DNA of 64,000 nucleotides, taken from the NCBI GenBank assembly GCA_025210335.1, contig JAOARY010000006.1, positions 36,648 to 100,647 of the forward strand, in the 5' to 3' direction. This stretch comes from Peptostreptococcaceae bacterium. Its GTDB lineage: Bacteria; Bacillota; Clostridia; Peptostreptococcales; Peptostreptococcaceae. Position numbers and translations under genes: made by a program. The notes beneath the pieces are model-generated. The model had not been told where the DNA came from, did no database searches, and saw only the letters and a list, made by a program, of their open reading frames with translations. Positions within the stretch are counted from its first letter, which is position 1, and the number at the start of each line of letters is the position of its first letter. Shown one piece after another: positions 46,138 to 56,634 of this stretch.

Positions 46138-48093
46138 ATGGATTTTAAAATAGAGTCAGAATATAAGCCAACGGGAGATCAACCACAGGCGATAAAAAAA
46201 ATATCAAATGCATTTAAAAAAAATGAAAAAGAAGCTACTTTGGTTGGAGTAACAGGTTCGGGAAAAACTTTTACAATGGCAAATATAATACAAGAAATTC
46301 AAAAACCAACTTTAATAATAGCACATAATAAAACTTTAGCAGCGCAATTATATAGTGAATTTAAAGAATTCTTTCCTAATAATGCTGTTGAGTATTTTGT
46401 AAGTTATTATGATTATTATCAACCAGAGGCTTATGTAGTTCAAACAGATACGTATATAGAAAAAGATTCATCTATAAATGATGAAATTGATAAGCTAAGA
46501 CATTCAGCTACGGCATCTCTTTTGGAAAGAAAAGATGTAATAATAATATCTTCAGTATCGTGTATATACGGTCTTGGGGATCCTAAGGATTATAAGGAGA
46601 TGATGGTTTCATTAAGACCAGGAATGGTAAAAGATAGGGATAAAATATTAAAAGAATTAGTAAAAATTCAATATGAAAGAAATGATATAAATTTTATAAG
46701 AGGAACATTTAGAGTTAGAGGCGATATTGTTGAGATATTCCCTGCGAATACAGATGAAAAAGCAGTTAGAATAGAATTTTTTGGTGATGAAATAGATAGA
46801 ATAGTAGAGATTAATTATTTAACAGGGGAGATATTAGGTGAAAGAAAGCATATAAGTATATTTCCTGCAACTCATCATATTACTAATGATGAAAAACTAA
46901 AAACTGCAATAGAAAAAATAGAAAATGAATTATATGAAAGAATAGATTATTATAAGGAAAATGATAATTTATTAGAACTTCAAAGAATAAAGCAAAGAAC
47001 CATGTATGATATAGAGATGTTAAAGGAAATAGGGACTTGTAAAGGAATTGAGAATTATTCAAGACATCTTACAGGAAGAGAAAAAGGAGATAGACCATTT
47101 ACTCTTATAGACTTTTTTCCAGACGATTTCCTTATGATTATAGATGAATCTCATGTTACTTTGCCTCAAGTAAGAGGAATGTATGCAGGTGATCAAGCTA
47201 GAAAATCATCATTAGTGGAACATGGATTTAGATTACCGAGTGCTCTTGATAATAGACCACTTAATTTTTTAGAGTTTGAAAATATAAAAGATAAGATTCT
47301 TTATGTTTCAGCAACCCCAAGTCAATATGAAAAAGAACATTCAAAATGTATAGCAGAGCAGATAATAAGACCAACGGGATTATTAGATCCACTTATTAGT
47401 GTAAAACCTACTAATAATCAGATGGACGATATCTATAAAGAAATCCAACAAAGAATTAAAAAGGATGAAAGAGTTTTAATAACCACACTTACAAAGAAAA
47501 TGGCAGAAGATCTTACTGATTATTTAGCATCTATGGAGATAAAAGTAAGATATTTGCATTCGGATATAGATACTTTAGAAAGAGTAGAAATTATAAGAGA
47601 TTTAAGACTTAAAGAATTTGATGTACTTGTTGGAATCAATTTATTAAGAGAAGGTCTTGATATTCCGGAAGTTTCATTAGTAACAATATTAGATGCAGAC
47701 AAACAAGGATTTTTAAGATCAGAAACTTCACTTATTCAAACAATTGGTAGAGCAGCTAGAAATGCTAATGGTGAAGTTATAATGTATGCAGATAAGATGA
47801 CAGACGCAATGCAAAAAGCGATAAGTGAAACAAATAGGAGAAGAGCAATACAAGAAAAATACAATCAAGAAAATAATATAATACCAAAAACAATAAGTAA
47901 AAAAGTTATGGATAAAATATCAATAAGTAAAATAAGTGAAGAGGCTGAATCTTATGATATAAAAATAGATAAAGATATAAATAAAGCAATAGCAAAAATT
48001 ACAAAGCAAATGTATGAGGCGGCAGAAAAACTAGATTTTGAAAAGGCAGCACATTTAAGAGATTTACTAAAAGAATTAGAAGCTAAAAATTAG
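46138..48093 (+). CDS. uvrB: Excinuclease ABC subunit UvrB
   Basis: 651 aa from the ATG at 46138 (AGAGGTGAT upstream); an upstream ATG in frame overlaps the promoter and is rejected. Walker [10 protein letters not shown], the beta-hairpin region [20 protein letters not shown], helicase motifs ([26 protein letters not shown]) and a C-terminal UVR domain ([22 protein letters not shown]) are present. It verifies DNA damage after UvrA and recruits UvrC. uvrA follows 12 bp downstream. Confidence 0.97.
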   Translation: MDFKIESEYKPTGDQPQAIKKISNAFKKNEKEATLVGVTGSGKTFTMANIIQEIQKPTLIIAHNKTLAAQLYSEFKEFFPNNAVEYFVSYYDYYQPEAYVVQTDTYIEKDSSINDEIDKLRHSATASLLERKDVIIISSVSCIYGLGDPKDYKEMMVSLRPGMVKDRDKILKELVKIQYERNDINFIRGTFRVRGDIVEIFPANTDEKAVRIEFFGDEIDRIVEINYLTGEILGERKHISIFPATHHITNDEKLKTAIEKIENELYERIDYYKENDNLLELQRIKQRTMYDIEMLKEIGTCKGIENYSRHLTGREKGDRPFTLIDFFPDDFLMIIDESHVTLPQVRGMYAGDQARKSSLVEHGFRLPSALDNRPLNFLEFENIKDKILYVSATPSQYEKEHSKCIAEQIIRPTGLLDPLISVKPTNNQMDDIYKEIQQRIKKDERVLITTLTKKMAEDLTDYLASMEIKVRYLHSDIDTLERVEIIRDLRLKEFDVLVGINLLREGLDIPEVSLVTILDADKQGFLRSETSLIQTIGRAARNANGEVIMYADKMTDAMQKAISETNRRRAIQEKYNQENNIIPKTISKKVMDKISISKISEEAESYDIKIDKDINKAIAKITKQMYEAAEKLDFEKAAHLRDLLKELEAKN

Positions 48094-48105
48094 TGGAGGA
48101 AGATA

Positions 48106-50940
48106 ATGAAAGAAAATAAAATCATAGTAAAAGGTGCGAAAGAACATAATCTAAAAAATGTAGATTTAGAAATACCTAGAGACAAACTTATAGTTTTTAC
48201 AGGTCTTTCTGGATCAGGAAAATCATCATTGGCATTTGACACAATATATGCAGAAGGACAAAGAAGATATGTAGAGAGTTTATCTTCTTATGCAAGACAA
48301 TTTTTAGGACAGATGGAAAAACCAAATGTGGAGTATATAGAAGGTTTGTCACCTGCTATATCAATAGATCAAAAGACAACTTCAAGAAATCCAAGATCAA
48401 CAGTTGGAACTGTAACAGAAATTTATGATTATCTAAGACTTTTATATGCAAGAATTGGTAAGCCACATTGTCATATATGTAATAAAGAAATAAGTTCTAT
48501 GACAGTACAAGAAATTGTAGATAAGATAATGTTATTGGAAGAAAGAACAAAAATTCAATTATTATCACCTATTGTAAGAGGACAAAAAGGAACACATAAG
48601 AAGACTTTAGATTATGTAAAAAAAGAAGGTTTTGTAAGAATTAGAGTAAACGGAGAAACTAAAGATATAAGCGAAGAAATAAGTCTTAGCAAAACAAAAA
48701 AGCATAATATAGAGATTGTAGTTGATAGAATAGTTATAAAAGACAATATAGAAGCAAGGCTTTCAGATTCTATTGAAACGGCACTTAAATTCTCAGATGG
48801 ACTTTTAATTGTTGATATTATAGGAAAAGAAGAAAAAATGTTTTCTACTAAATTTGCGTGTGTAGAACATGGAATAGCTATAGAAGAATTATCACCAAGA
48901 ATGTTTTCATTTAATAGTCCTTTTGGAGCTTGTCCTGATTGTAATGGTCTTGGAAATTTAAAAAGAGTTGATGAAGATTTGGTATTACCAAATAAAGAAC
49001 TTTCAATATCCCAAGGTGCTATTGATCCTTGGTATACAAAGGGTGCCAATGCTCAAGGTACTTATTATTATCAAATGATTGAGAGCTTAGCAAAAGTATA
49101 TAAAATTTCTATGGATGAACCTATAAAGAACTTGGATAAAGATTTTATAGATAAGGTTTTATATGGTAGCAAAGATAAAATTAAGTTTGAATACGAAAGT
49201 AAATATGGTGGATATAGAGAGTATGAAGCTGAATTTGAAGGTGTTATAAACAATCTAGAAAGAAGATATAAAGAGACAAATTCAGATTTTATGAGAGATA
49301 AAATAGAAGAGTATATGAGCGAAAATCCATGTAAAACTTGTAATGGTGGAAGATTAAAAAAAGAAAGCTTATCAGTTTATGTAAATGAAAAAAATATAAG
49401 TGAAATAACAGATATGGCTGTGAAGGATTTGCTTGAATTTATAAATAGTCTAAAACTTACAAATAGAGAAGAAATAATAGGTAGTGAGATACTAAAAGAG
49501 ATAAAAGAAAGACTTAGTTTTTTGAAGGATGTAGGGCTTGAATATCTTAGTTTATCAAGAAAAGCAGGAACTCTTTCAGGAGGAGAATCTCAAAGAATTA
49601 GACTTGCAACGCAAATAGGATCATCCTTGGTTGGAGTATTATATGTTTTAGATGAACCTAGTATTGGACTTCATCAAAAGGATAATGAAAGATTATTAAA
49701 GACATTAAGAAGGCTAACAGATCTAGGTAATACTTTGATAGTTGTAGAACATGATGAAGATACGATAAAGGAAGCGGATCATATAGTAGATATTGGGCCA
49801 AAAGCTGGAATTCATGGTGGTCAGATAATTGCTAATGGAACATTAGAAGAGATTAAAAAAAATAAAGAGTCTATTACAGGAATGTATTTGACAGGTAAGA
49901 AGAAAATAGAAACTCCAAATGAAAGAAGAAAAATATCAAAAGATTTTATAGAAATAAAAAACGCAAGACAAAATAATTTGAAAAATTTAGATGTGAAAAT
50001 ACCAATAGGGGTATTTAACTGTATAACTGGAGTATCTGGTTCAGGAAAATCATCACTTATAAATGAAATACTATATAAAGGTTTGGCATCAAAAATTCAA
50101 AGGGTAAAAACTATACCAGGAAAACATGATGAAATAGTTAATTATAATTTGGTTGATAAGGTAATAGATATAGATCAATCACCTATTGGTAGAACTCCAA
50201 GATCAAATCCAGCAACATATACAGGTGTATTTGACCATATAAGAGATGTTTTTGCACAAACAAATGAAGCTAAAATAAGAGGATATAAAAAAGGTAGATT
50301 TAGCTTTAATGTAAAAGGTGGAAGATGTGAAGCTTGTAAAGGGGATGGAATAATAAAAATCGAAATGCATTTCTTACCAGATGTATATGTACCTTGTGAA
50401 ATTTGTAAGGGAGATAGATATAATAGAGATACCTTACAAGTAAAATATAAAAATAAAAATATATCGCAAGTATTAGATATGAATGTTGAAGAAGCCCTTT
50501 CATTCTTTGAAAATATTCCAAAGATACAAAGAAAATTACAGACTCTATATGATGTTGGTCTTGGTTATATTAAATTAGGTCAGCCTTCGACTCAACTTTC
50601 AGGTGGAGAGGCACAAAGAATTAAATTAGCAAGTGAATTAAGTAAAAGATCAACTGGTAAAACAATCTATATATTGGATGAACCAACTACTGGTCTTCAT
50701 ATGGACGATGTTAATAAGCTTATAAAAGTATTGCAAACACTAGTTGATAAAGGGAATACAATAGTTGTTATTGAACACAATTTGGATATGATAAAAACAG
50801 CAGATCATATAATTGATTTAGGACCAGATGGTGGAGACAAGGGTGGTATGGTAGTAGCAGTAGGAACTCCAGAGGAAATAGCAAAACATAAAACTTCATA
50901 TACTGGTGAATTTTTAAGAAAAATATTAAAACAAAAATAG
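48106..50940 (+). CDS. uvrA: Excinuclease ABC subunit UvrA
   Basis: 944 aa. Two ABC ATPase modules ([14 protein letters not shown] and [14 protein letters not shown], signatures [12 protein letters not shown] and [12 protein letters not shown]) each contain a zinc finger (CPDC...CKTC type and CEACKGDGI...CEICKG). Damage-recognition dimer of nucleotide excision repair. GTGGAGGA precedes the ATG; co-transcribed with uvrB under the LexA box. Full length, no anomaly. Confidence 0.97.
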   Translation: MKENKIIVKGAKEHNLKNVDLEIPRDKLIVFTGLSGSGKSSLAFDTIYAEGQRRYVESLSSYARQFLGQMEKPNVEYIEGLSPAISIDQKTTSRNPRSTVGTVTEIYDYLRLLYARIGKPHCHICNKEISSMTVQEIVDKIMLLEERTKIQLLSPIVRGQKGTHKKTLDYVKKEGFVRIRVNGETKDISEEISLSKTKKHNIEIVVDRIVIKDNIEARLSDSIETALKFSDGLLIVDIIGKEEKMFSTKFACVEHGIAIEELSPRMFSFNSPFGACPDCNGLGNLKRVDEDLVLPNKELSISQGAIDPWYTKGANAQGTYYYQMIESLAKVYKISMDEPIKNLDKDFIDKVLYGSKDKIKFEYESKYGGYREYEAEFEGVINNLERRYKETNSDFMRDKIEEYMSENPCKTCNGGRLKKESLSVYVNEKNISEITDMAVKDLLEFINSLKLTNREEIIGSEILKEIKERLSFLKDVGLEYLSLSRKAGTLSGGESQRIRLATQIGSSLVGVLYVLDEPSIGLHQKDNERLLKTLRRLTDLGNTLIVVEHDEDTIKEADHIVDIGPKAGIHGGQIIANGTLEEIKKNKESITGMYLTGKKKIETPNERRKISKDFIEIKNARQNNLKNLDVKIPIGVFNCITGVSGSGKSSLINEILYKGLASKIQRVKTIPGKHDEIVNYNLVDKVIDIDQSPIGRTPRSNPATYTGVFDHIRDVFAQTNEAKIRGYKKGRFSFNVKGGRCEACKGDGIIKIEMHFLPDVYVPCEICKGDRYNRDTLQVKYKNKNISQVLDMNVEEALSFFENIPKIQRKLQTLYDVGLGYIKLGQPSTQLSGGEAQRIKLASELSKRSTGKTIYILDEPTTGLHMDDVNKLIKVLQTLVDKGNTIVVIEHNLDMIKTADHIIDLGPDGGDKGGMVVAVGTPEEIAKHKTSYTGEFLRKILKQK

Positions 50941-50952
50941 CCTAACAAATAG

Positions 50953-50975
50953 ACCCTGCAAAGCAGGGTTTATTT
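50953..50975. terminator. Hairpin terminator after uvrA
   Basis: ACCCTGC-AAA-GCAGGGT followed on the plus side by TTTATTTATT. On the minus side the tail is less T-rich, but it may also end the small minus-strand gene at 50982. Confidence 0.7.
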
Positions 50976-50981
50976 ATTAGA

Positions 50982-51095
50982 CTAAATTAATCCAATAAAA
51001 ATATTTGATGCTAAGTACATAAATAACATCAAGATTAAGCAAGCAGATAAATCTCGGACTCGCTCAGGGGTGTCATGCCTGTCACCACTATTCAT
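50982..51095 (-). CDS. Small predicted membrane peptide of unknown function
   Basis: 37 aa starting MNSGDRHDTPERVRDLSACL and ending in the hydrophobic stretch LILMLFMYLASNIFIGLI: a charged N-terminus and one membrane helix. AAGGAG lies 14 bp before the ATG, and the bases between (AGTGT-GATTTT-ACACT) can form a hairpin that would bring the site closer or hide it. An extended -10 promoter (TGATATAAT) lies upstream. The 5' half is strikingly GC-rich for this genome (22 of 34 bases G or C at 51053-51086, using codons such as CGA, GAG, ACC). I do not recognise the family; a conserved small membrane protein or a toxin-like peptide are possible. Confidence 0.45.
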   Translation of the reverse strand: MNSGDRHDTPERVRDLSACLILMLFMYLASNIFIGLI

Positions 51096-51136
51096 AGTGT
51101 AAAATCACACTCCTTAAAATATATTCTTCCTATTAA

Positions 51137-51145
51137 TTATATCAC
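51137..51145 (-). promoter_or_regulatory. Extended -10 promoter of the 37-aa gene
   Basis: TGATATAAT on the minus strand (TGn plus perfect TATAAT), with GTTTAA 17 bp upstream as a weak -35. It lies about 40 bp before the start codon of the small membrane peptide. Confidence 0.45.
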
Positions 51146-51365
51146 AATATTTTGTAGTTTAAACATTAATATGATTAAAAAATATATCGGTATAAGTATT
51201 AATTTATATAGTAACAAATACAATATTTAATCGTATTATATTAAATACAAATAGTTATTATAATAAAAATTAGAAAACATCTGAATTCTAATCATTTAAA
51301 AAATTTTTATAATATTTTTTGAAAATATCATCAAAATTAAATATAATAAATCTATGGAGGGTTTT
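51146..51365. other. AT-rich leader of uvrC
   Basis: About 220 bp with no open frame. There is no GAAC-N4-GTTC box, so unlike uvrBA the uvrC gene shows no obvious LexA site. No clear hexamer pair can be chosen. Confidence 0.5.
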
Positions 51366-53177
51366 ATGTTTGATATAAAAAAAGAATTAAAAAGATTGCC
51401 AAAGTTACCTGGAGTTTATCTTATGAAAGATAATGATAAAAATGTTATATATGTAGGTAAAGCAAAAAATCTTAAAAATAGAGTTAATAGTTATTTTAAT
51501 AAAAATCATGATAATTTAAAAACAAAAACATTGGTGTCAAATATAAAAGAATTTGAATATATAATAACATCTACTGAAGTAGAGTCGTTGATACTTGAAT
51601 GTACCTTAATCAAGGAATACTATCCTAAATACAATATATTATTTAAAGATGGGAAGACTTATCCATATATAAAAATAACGATAAAAGAAGATTATCCAAG
51701 AATTATGAAAGTAAGAAAAATTATAAATGATAAAAATAAATACTTTGGACCGTATACAAGTGAATATATGATAAAAAATGTCATAGAACTTATAAATAAA
51801 ATATATAAATTAAGAACTTGTAAAAAAAATATAGAAAAGATGAAACAAAATAAAGAAAGACCTTGTTTAAATTACTATATAGGAAAATGTATAGGGCCTT
51901 GTAGAATTGATTTAGATAAAGAAGAATATGATAAAGCTATAAAAGAAATTATAGATATCTTAAATGGAAATACAAAAGATTTGATAAAAGAATTAGAAGA
52001 AAAAATGTATGAAGCTTCGAAAAATTTAGAATTTGAAAAAGCTAATGATTTTAAGATAAAAATAGAAAGTTTAAGACAAATTAATGAAAAACAAAATATG
52101 GTTATGAATAAAATAGTAGATGAAGATATAATAAACATCTATATGAAAAACAATTTGGCAAGTATTGAAATATTTTTTATAAGAGAAGGTAAGATTATCA
52201 AAAGAGAAAATCATATAATAGATAATGTGGAATTTGAAGAAGAAAAAGAAATCTTGATATCTTTTATGAATCAATATTACAATTACAAAAAAATTATACC
52301 TAAAGAAATAATTTTACCTTTTGAATTAGAAAATAAAGAATTAATAAAAGAATTCTTATTTAGTCTAAAAGGCAATAAGGTTAAGATAAATACCTATATA
52401 AAAGGTAGAAAAAAAGAATTATTAAATTTGGTCAAAAAAAATGCTAAAGAATCTTTACAAAATTATATTTCAATAAAAGATTTAAAAAAGAAAGCAAAAG
52501 AAGATTTGTTTATTAGTTTTAAAGAAGTATTAGATTTAAATATCATACCAAATAGAATTGAAGCTTATGATATATCACATATACAAGGTGTTGATAGCGT
52601 TGGGTCGATGGTTGTATATGAAAATGGAAAAAAATCAAAAAAAGAATATAGAAGATTTAAAATAAAATCACATGATGGTATAGATGATTATCTTAGTATG
52701 AGTGAAATCATAGAAAGAAGATTTAATAATAAAAAATTAAAATTACCAGATTTAATATTATTAGATGGTGGACAAACACATTTTAATATAATAAATAAAT
52801 TACTTTTGGATATGAATATTAATATACCTGTTTTTGGTATGTACAAAGATGATAAACATAAAACCAAAGGTTTGGTAGGAAAAGATATAAGAATAGATTT
52901 AGATAAGAAAACAGCAATCTATAAATTCATAGCATCAATACAAGAAGAGGTTCATAGATTTGCAATAGATTATCATAGAAGCTTAAGAACAGATAAGATA
53001 AAAAAATCTAAACTGGATGAAATAGAAGGTGTTGGTCAAAAGAGAAAGATCAACTTATTAATAGAATTTAAAAGTATTGAAAATATATCAAGAGCAACAA
53101 TAGAGGATTTATCAAAAGTTGAAGGGATGAACAAAAAAATAGCTAAGAATGTTTATGAATTTTTTAATAAAAATTAA
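51366..53177 (+). CDS. uvrC: Excinuclease ABC subunit UvrC
   Basis: 603 aa from the ATG at 51366 (GGAGGG upstream). N-terminal GIY-YIG nuclease (LPGVYLMKDNDKNVIYVGKA), a Cys cluster (CKKN, CLNYYIGKCIGPC), UVR domain (KMYEASKNLEFEKANDFKIK), RNase H-like endonuclease domain (IEAYDISHIQGVDSVGSMVV, LPDLILLDGGQTH) and C-terminal helix-hairpin-helix pair. It cuts the damaged strand on both sides of the lesion. 47 bp before hprK, likely one operon. Confidence 0.97.
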   Translation: MFDIKKELKRLPKLPGVYLMKDNDKNVIYVGKAKNLKNRVNSYFNKNHDNLKTKTLVSNIKEFEYIITSTEVESLILECTLIKEYYPKYNILFKDGKTYPYIKITIKEDYPRIMKVRKIINDKNKYFGPYTSEYMIKNVIELINKIYKLRTCKKNIEKMKQNKERPCLNYYIGKCIGPCRIDLDKEEYDKAIKEIIDILNGNTKDLIKELEEKMYEASKNLEFEKANDFKIKIESLRQINEKQNMVMNKIVDEDIINIYMKNNLASIEIFFIREGKIIKRENHIIDNVEFEEEKEILISFMNQYYNYKKIIPKEIILPFELENKELIKEFLFSLKGNKVKINTYIKGRKKELLNLVKKNAKESLQNYISIKDLKKKAKEDLFISFKEVLDLNIIPNRIEAYDISHIQGVDSVGSMVVYENGKKSKKEYRRFKIKSHDGIDDYLSMSEIIERRFNNKKLKLPDLILLDGGQTHFNIINKLLLDMNINIPVFGMYKDDKHKTKGLVGKDIRIDLDKKTAIYKFIASIQEEVHRFAIDYHRSLRTDKIKKSKLDEIEGVGQKRKINLLIEFKSIENISRATIEDLSKVEGMNKKIAKNVYEFFNKN

Positions 53178-53224
53178 AAAATTTTAAATATAAATTAAAA
53201 ACAAGATAATTGGAGGTTTTTATT

Positions 53225-54154
53225 TTGGAAAGTAATAAGAAAGTGTCAGTAAAGCAAATGATAAAAGATTTGAATTTAGAGATTGCATATATGCCAGAAG
53301 ATGTGGATTATGATATAACATCCTCGGATATAAATAGACCAGGGCTTCAGTTTGCTGGATATTTTGATCATTTTGCATTTGAAAGACTTCAAGTTGTAGG
53401 GAAGAGTGAATATAGCTATTTAGAAAAAATGGATAGCGAAATAAAAAAACAAAGATTTGAAGATATATATAAACATGAAATACCAGCAGTTGTAGTAACA
53501 AGAGGTTTGGAACCTAGACCGGAATCTATAGATATGGCAAAAAAATACAAGAGAATAGTTCTAAAAACAAATCAACCAACAACAAAATTCATGAGTAAGG
53601 CTTCTAATTATCTAAGTGATTTATTAGCTCCAACACAAACAATACATGGAGTTTTAATAGATGTATATGGAATAGGTATGCTTATAACAGGAGAATCTGG
53701 AGTAGGTAAATCAGAAACTGCATTAGAACTTATAAAAAGAGGACATAGATTAGTTGCAGATGATGCAGTAGAAATAAGCAAGGTAGAAGACAATTTATTA
53801 TTAGCACAAGCTCCAGAAATGTTAAGATATTTTATGGAAATAAGAGGAATAGGAATATTAGATGTTAAAAGTTTGTATGGAACAGGTGCTGTAAAGGGTA
53901 AGAAGATAATAGACTTAGTTATAGAACTTGAAAATTGGAGTGAAGGCAAATATTACGATAGATTGGGTATAGATCAAGAATTTACAAATATATTAGATGT
54001 CGATGTTGAAAAGCTTACTATACCAGTAAAACCAGGTAGAAATTTAGCTATGATACTAGAAGTTGCAGCAAGAAATCATAGACAAAAATCAATGGGTTAC
54101 AATGCAGCCAAAGATTTTAATGAAAGACTTATGAGCAGATTAATAGATAGATAA
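53225..54154 (+). CDS. hprK: HPr kinase/phosphorylase
   Basis: 309 aa from the TTG at 53225, 8 bp after GGAGG (53212-53216). Walker A GESGVGKSETALELIKRGHR, the HprK signature EIRGIGILDVKSLYGTGAVK and the C-terminal domain are intact. It phosphorylates Ser46 of HPr when sugars are plentiful and reverses this when they are scarce, the basis of CcpA catabolite repression. Its presence fits the LacI-controlled maltose operon nearby. Confidence 0.96.
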   Translation: MESNKKVSVKQMIKDLNLEIAYMPEDVDYDITSSDINRPGLQFAGYFDHFAFERLQVVGKSEYSYLEKMDSEIKKQRFEDIYKHEIPAVVVTRGLEPRPESIDMAKKYKRIVLKTNQPTTKFMSKASNYLSDLLAPTQTIHGVLIDVYGIGMLITGESGVGKSETALELIKRGHRLVADDAVEISKVEDNLLLAQAPEMLRYFMEIRGIGILDVKSLYGTGAVKGKKIIDLVIELENWSEGKYYDRLGIDQEFTNILDVDVEKLTIPVKPGRNLAMILEVAARNHRQKSMGYNAAKDFNERLMSRLIDR

Positions 54155-54173
54155 GTATGATAAAATTTTTGAG

Positions 54174-54202
54174 TTGTTAATATAGTGCCCCTTTGTTATA
54201 AT
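54174..54202 (+). promoter_or_regulatory. Promoter of the NuoEFG-like operon
   Basis: TTGTTA (54174-54179), 17-bp spacer, TATAAT (54197-54202). The spacer holds GCCCCTTT, an exact complement of AAAGGGGC, the ribosome-binding site of the next gene. Confidence 0.6.
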
Positions 54203-54302
54203 CAAATCGAGAAATATTTAACTATCTATAAGTGTTTTTTAAATAAAAATTAAATAAATAAAATTAAAAAACTATTGAAATTCTAAGTAAAAGGGGCGAT
54301 TG

Positions 54303-54785
54303 ATGATGAGTAGTGCTAAATTAGAACGAGATAAAAAACTTAAGAAATTGAGGATGATATTAAAAGAAAATAGAAATAAAGAAGGTATATTGTTAGAAGT
54401 TTTGACAAAAGCCAAAGATATTTTTGAAGTATTGGATGAAGAAATTCAAATGGAAATATCAAAAGGTTTAAATATTCCACTTGCAGAAATAAATGGAGTA
54501 TTAACATATTATACAACATTAAATGAAGAATCTATGGGAGAATACAATATAGGAATTTGTCTTGGAACAGCATGTTATGTCAAAGGTAGTCAAGATATAA
54601 TAGATAAAATAGAAAGTATACTAAATATAAAAGTTGGAGAAACTACAAAAGATAATAAATTTACATTAAATGCTACTAGATGCGTTGGTGCTTGCGGACT
54701 TGCACCTGTTATGACAATCAATGATGAAGTTTATGGGAAAGTAGACTTAGAGGATGTAAACCAAATATTAGAAAAATATATGTAA
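54303..54785 (+). CDS. NuoE/HydC-like [2Fe-2S] subunit
   Basis: 160 aa; ATG at 54303 chosen for its spacing to AAGGGG (54291-54296), with ATG at 54306 possible. The thioredoxin-like fold carries four Cys in ICLGTACYVKG and CVGACGLAPVM, the usual [2Fe-2S] ligands of NuoE and of the C subunit of bifurcating hydrogenases. It is the first gene of a three-subunit set but is followed by an intrinsic terminator, so the downstream genes may be made in smaller amounts or from another signal. Confidence 0.9.
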   Translation: MMSSAKLERDKKLKKLRMILKENRNKEGILLEVLTKAKDIFEVLDEEIQMEISKGLNIPLAEINGVLTYYTTLNEESMGEYNIGICLGTACYVKGSQDIIDKIESILNIKVGETTKDNKFTLNATRCVGACGLAPVMTINDEVYGKVDLEDVNQILEKYM

Positions 54786-54789
54786 AAGA

Positions 54790-54812
54790 GCAGCTTTTTA
54801 GCTGCCTTTTTC
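54790..54812 (+). terminator. Intrinsic terminator inside the NuoEFG-like operon
   Basis: GCAGCT-TTTT-AGCTGC followed by CTTTTT, 4 bp after the NuoE-like stop and 25 bp before the NuoF-like start. Likely a partial terminator that sets subunit ratio. Confidence 0.75.
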
Positions 54813-54837
54813 ATATTATTTTTAGGTAGGTGTTATT

Positions 54838-56625
54838 TTGTATATAAAAAATGAAATCTTAATATGCACAGGATCGGGATGCGAATCATCTAGAAGTAAA
54901 GCTATATACATAAAATTTAAAGAGCTTATAAAAAAATATAATCTTGAAAAAAATATAATAATAAAACAAACAGGTTGTTTTGGACTATGTTCAAAAGGAC
55001 CTTTGGTGCTAATATATCCAGAAGGAGCACTTTATAAAAAAGTAACAGTTGATGATGTAAAATCAATTGTGCAAAATCATATAATAAAAAATAATATAGT
55101 CAAAAACTTAATATACAAAGATGAAAATAAAAAATTAAGTGAAATAACTCCTTTTGAAGAATTAAATTTTTTTGCAAAACAAAATCGATTAGTATTAAAT
55201 AATTGTGGCCTTATAGATGCAAATACTATATATGATTATTTAAAAAGAAATGGTTATAAGGCTTTGGAACAGACAATAAAAGAAAAAGATAAAAAGAAAT
55301 TGATAGAAAAAATAAAAAAATCTAAATTAAAAGGTAGAGGTGGAGCTGGTTATTTAACTGGTCTAAAAATAGAAAAAATATATAATGAACAAGTAGAAAC
55401 TAAATATGTTATTTGTAATGGAAATGAAGGAGATCCAGGGGCTTTTATAGATAGAACTATATTAGAAGGAAATCCACATTGTATAATAGAAGCTGTAACT
55501 ATTGTTGCAAATATAATAGGTGCAAAAATTGGATATATATATATGAAAAAAGATTATTCACTAGCATATAAAAGGGTTATAAAAGCTATAAAAGATGCTA
55601 AAGTAAATAAATATTTGGGGGATAATATTTTAAATAGTGAATTTTCTTTTGATATAAATGTGGTAACAGGGCCGAGTTCTTTTATTTGTGGTGAAGAAAC
55701 AGCACTCATTAAGATTTTAGAAGGAAAAAGGGCTATACCAGACCAAAAACCGTATTATCCAGTAAATAAGGGCTTATTTGATAAACCCACTATTGTAAAT
55801 AATGCAGAAACACTTGCAAATATACCATTTATAATAAAAAATGAATTGAAAGATTTTTTACAAATATCCAACTCACAAAGTTCCGGAACGAAAATAATAA
55901 CTTTAAGTGGAAATGTAAAAAATCCAGGATTGATAGAAGTTCCATTTGGAACAAAACTAAGAGAAATAGTAGAAGAAATTGGACTAAAAGAAGATGATAT
56001 AAAAATTAAAGCACTTCAAGTAGGAGGACCTCTTGGGGGGTTCATTCCTTATGAAAAAATTGATTTGAAATTAGATTATAATAGCTTAAAAGAAGAAGAA
56101 GCTATTATTGGTTCTGGTAGTATTGTTGTTTTAGATCAAAGTAAATGTATTGTTGATATGACTAGATTTTTATTAAAATTTGCGGTAGAAGAAAGTTGTG
56201 GCAAATGCATACCATGTACAATTGGTGGAATGAGAGCTTTAGAAATATTAGAAAATATTGTTATTGGAAAAGGAACAAAAGAAGATATTGAAGAATTGTA
56301 TGATTTGGCTAATACTATGAGATTGACTTCGCTTTGTGGTCTTGGAAAATCTATGTCAAATCCAATACTATCTTCACTTAAAAACTTTAGACATGAATAT
56401 GATTTTCATGTTGAAAATAAAAAATGTAATGCCTTGTATTGTAAAGAATTGATAGAATATAAGATAAAAGCATATTGTGTAGGTTGTACAAAGTGTATAT
56501 CCATTTGTCCAACATATGCTATAAGTGGTGAGCTTGAAAAAGTACATCAAATAGACCAAAGTAAATGTATAAAATGTGATAGATGTATAGATATATGTCC
56601 TTTTGATGCAATTATAAAAGAATAA
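54838..56625 (+). CDS. NuoF/HydB-like NADH-binding flavoprotein subunit
   Basis: 595 aa from a TTG with GGTAGGTG upstream. In order: N-terminal thioredoxin-like [2Fe-2S] domain (ICTGSGCESS, QTGCFGLCSKGP), FMN/NADH domain (KGRGGAGYLTGLKI, CNGNEGDPGAFIDRTILEGNPH, GPSSFICGEETALI), SLBB domain, a 4Fe-4S site (ESCGKCIPCTIGG, LCGLGKS) and two C-terminal ferredoxin clusters (CVGCTKCISICP, CIKCDRCIDICP). This is the layout of HydB/HndC and of bifurcating formate dehydrogenases, pointing to soluble NAD(P)H-ferredoxin chemistry. Confidence 0.92.
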   Translation: MYIKNEILICTGSGCESSRSKAIYIKFKELIKKYNLEKNIIIKQTGCFGLCSKGPLVLIYPEGALYKKVTVDDVKSIVQNHIIKNNIVKNLIYKDENKKLSEITPFEELNFFAKQNRLVLNNCGLIDANTIYDYLKRNGYKALEQTIKEKDKKKLIEKIKKSKLKGRGGAGYLTGLKIEKIYNEQVETKYVICNGNEGDPGAFIDRTILEGNPHCIIEAVTIVANIIGAKIGYIYMKKDYSLAYKRVIKAIKDAKVNKYLGDNILNSEFSFDINVVTGPSSFICGEETALIKILEGKRAIPDQKPYYPVNKGLFDKPTIVNNAETLANIPFIIKNELKDFLQISNSQSSGTKIITLSGNVKNPGLIEVPFGTKLREIVEEIGLKEDDIKIKALQVGGPLGGFIPYEKIDLKLDYNSLKEEEAIIGSGSIVVLDQSKCIVDMTRFLLKFAVEESCGKCIPCTIGGMRALEILENIVIGKGTKEDIEELYDLANTMRLTSLCGLGKSMSNPILSSLKNFRHEYDFHVENKKCNALYCKELIEYKIKAYCVGCTKCISICPTYAISGELEKVHQIDQSKCIKCDRCIDICPFDAIIKE

Positions 56626-56634
56626 GGTGATTTT

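Noticed and set aside
48612..49049. Minus-strand open frame of 145 codons within uvrA
   Set aside because: Antisense shadow of highly conserved UvrA sequence.
50976..51120. Interpretation of the GC-rich patch after uvrA as a tmRNA, SRP RNA, 6S RNA or IS end
   Set aside because: None of the conserved sequence hallmarks of these RNAs is present, and there are no terminal inverted repeats, target-site duplication or transposase frame.
53608..53949. Minus-strand open frame of 113 codons within hprK
   Set aside because: Antisense shadow; the plus strand encodes the catalytic core of HprK.
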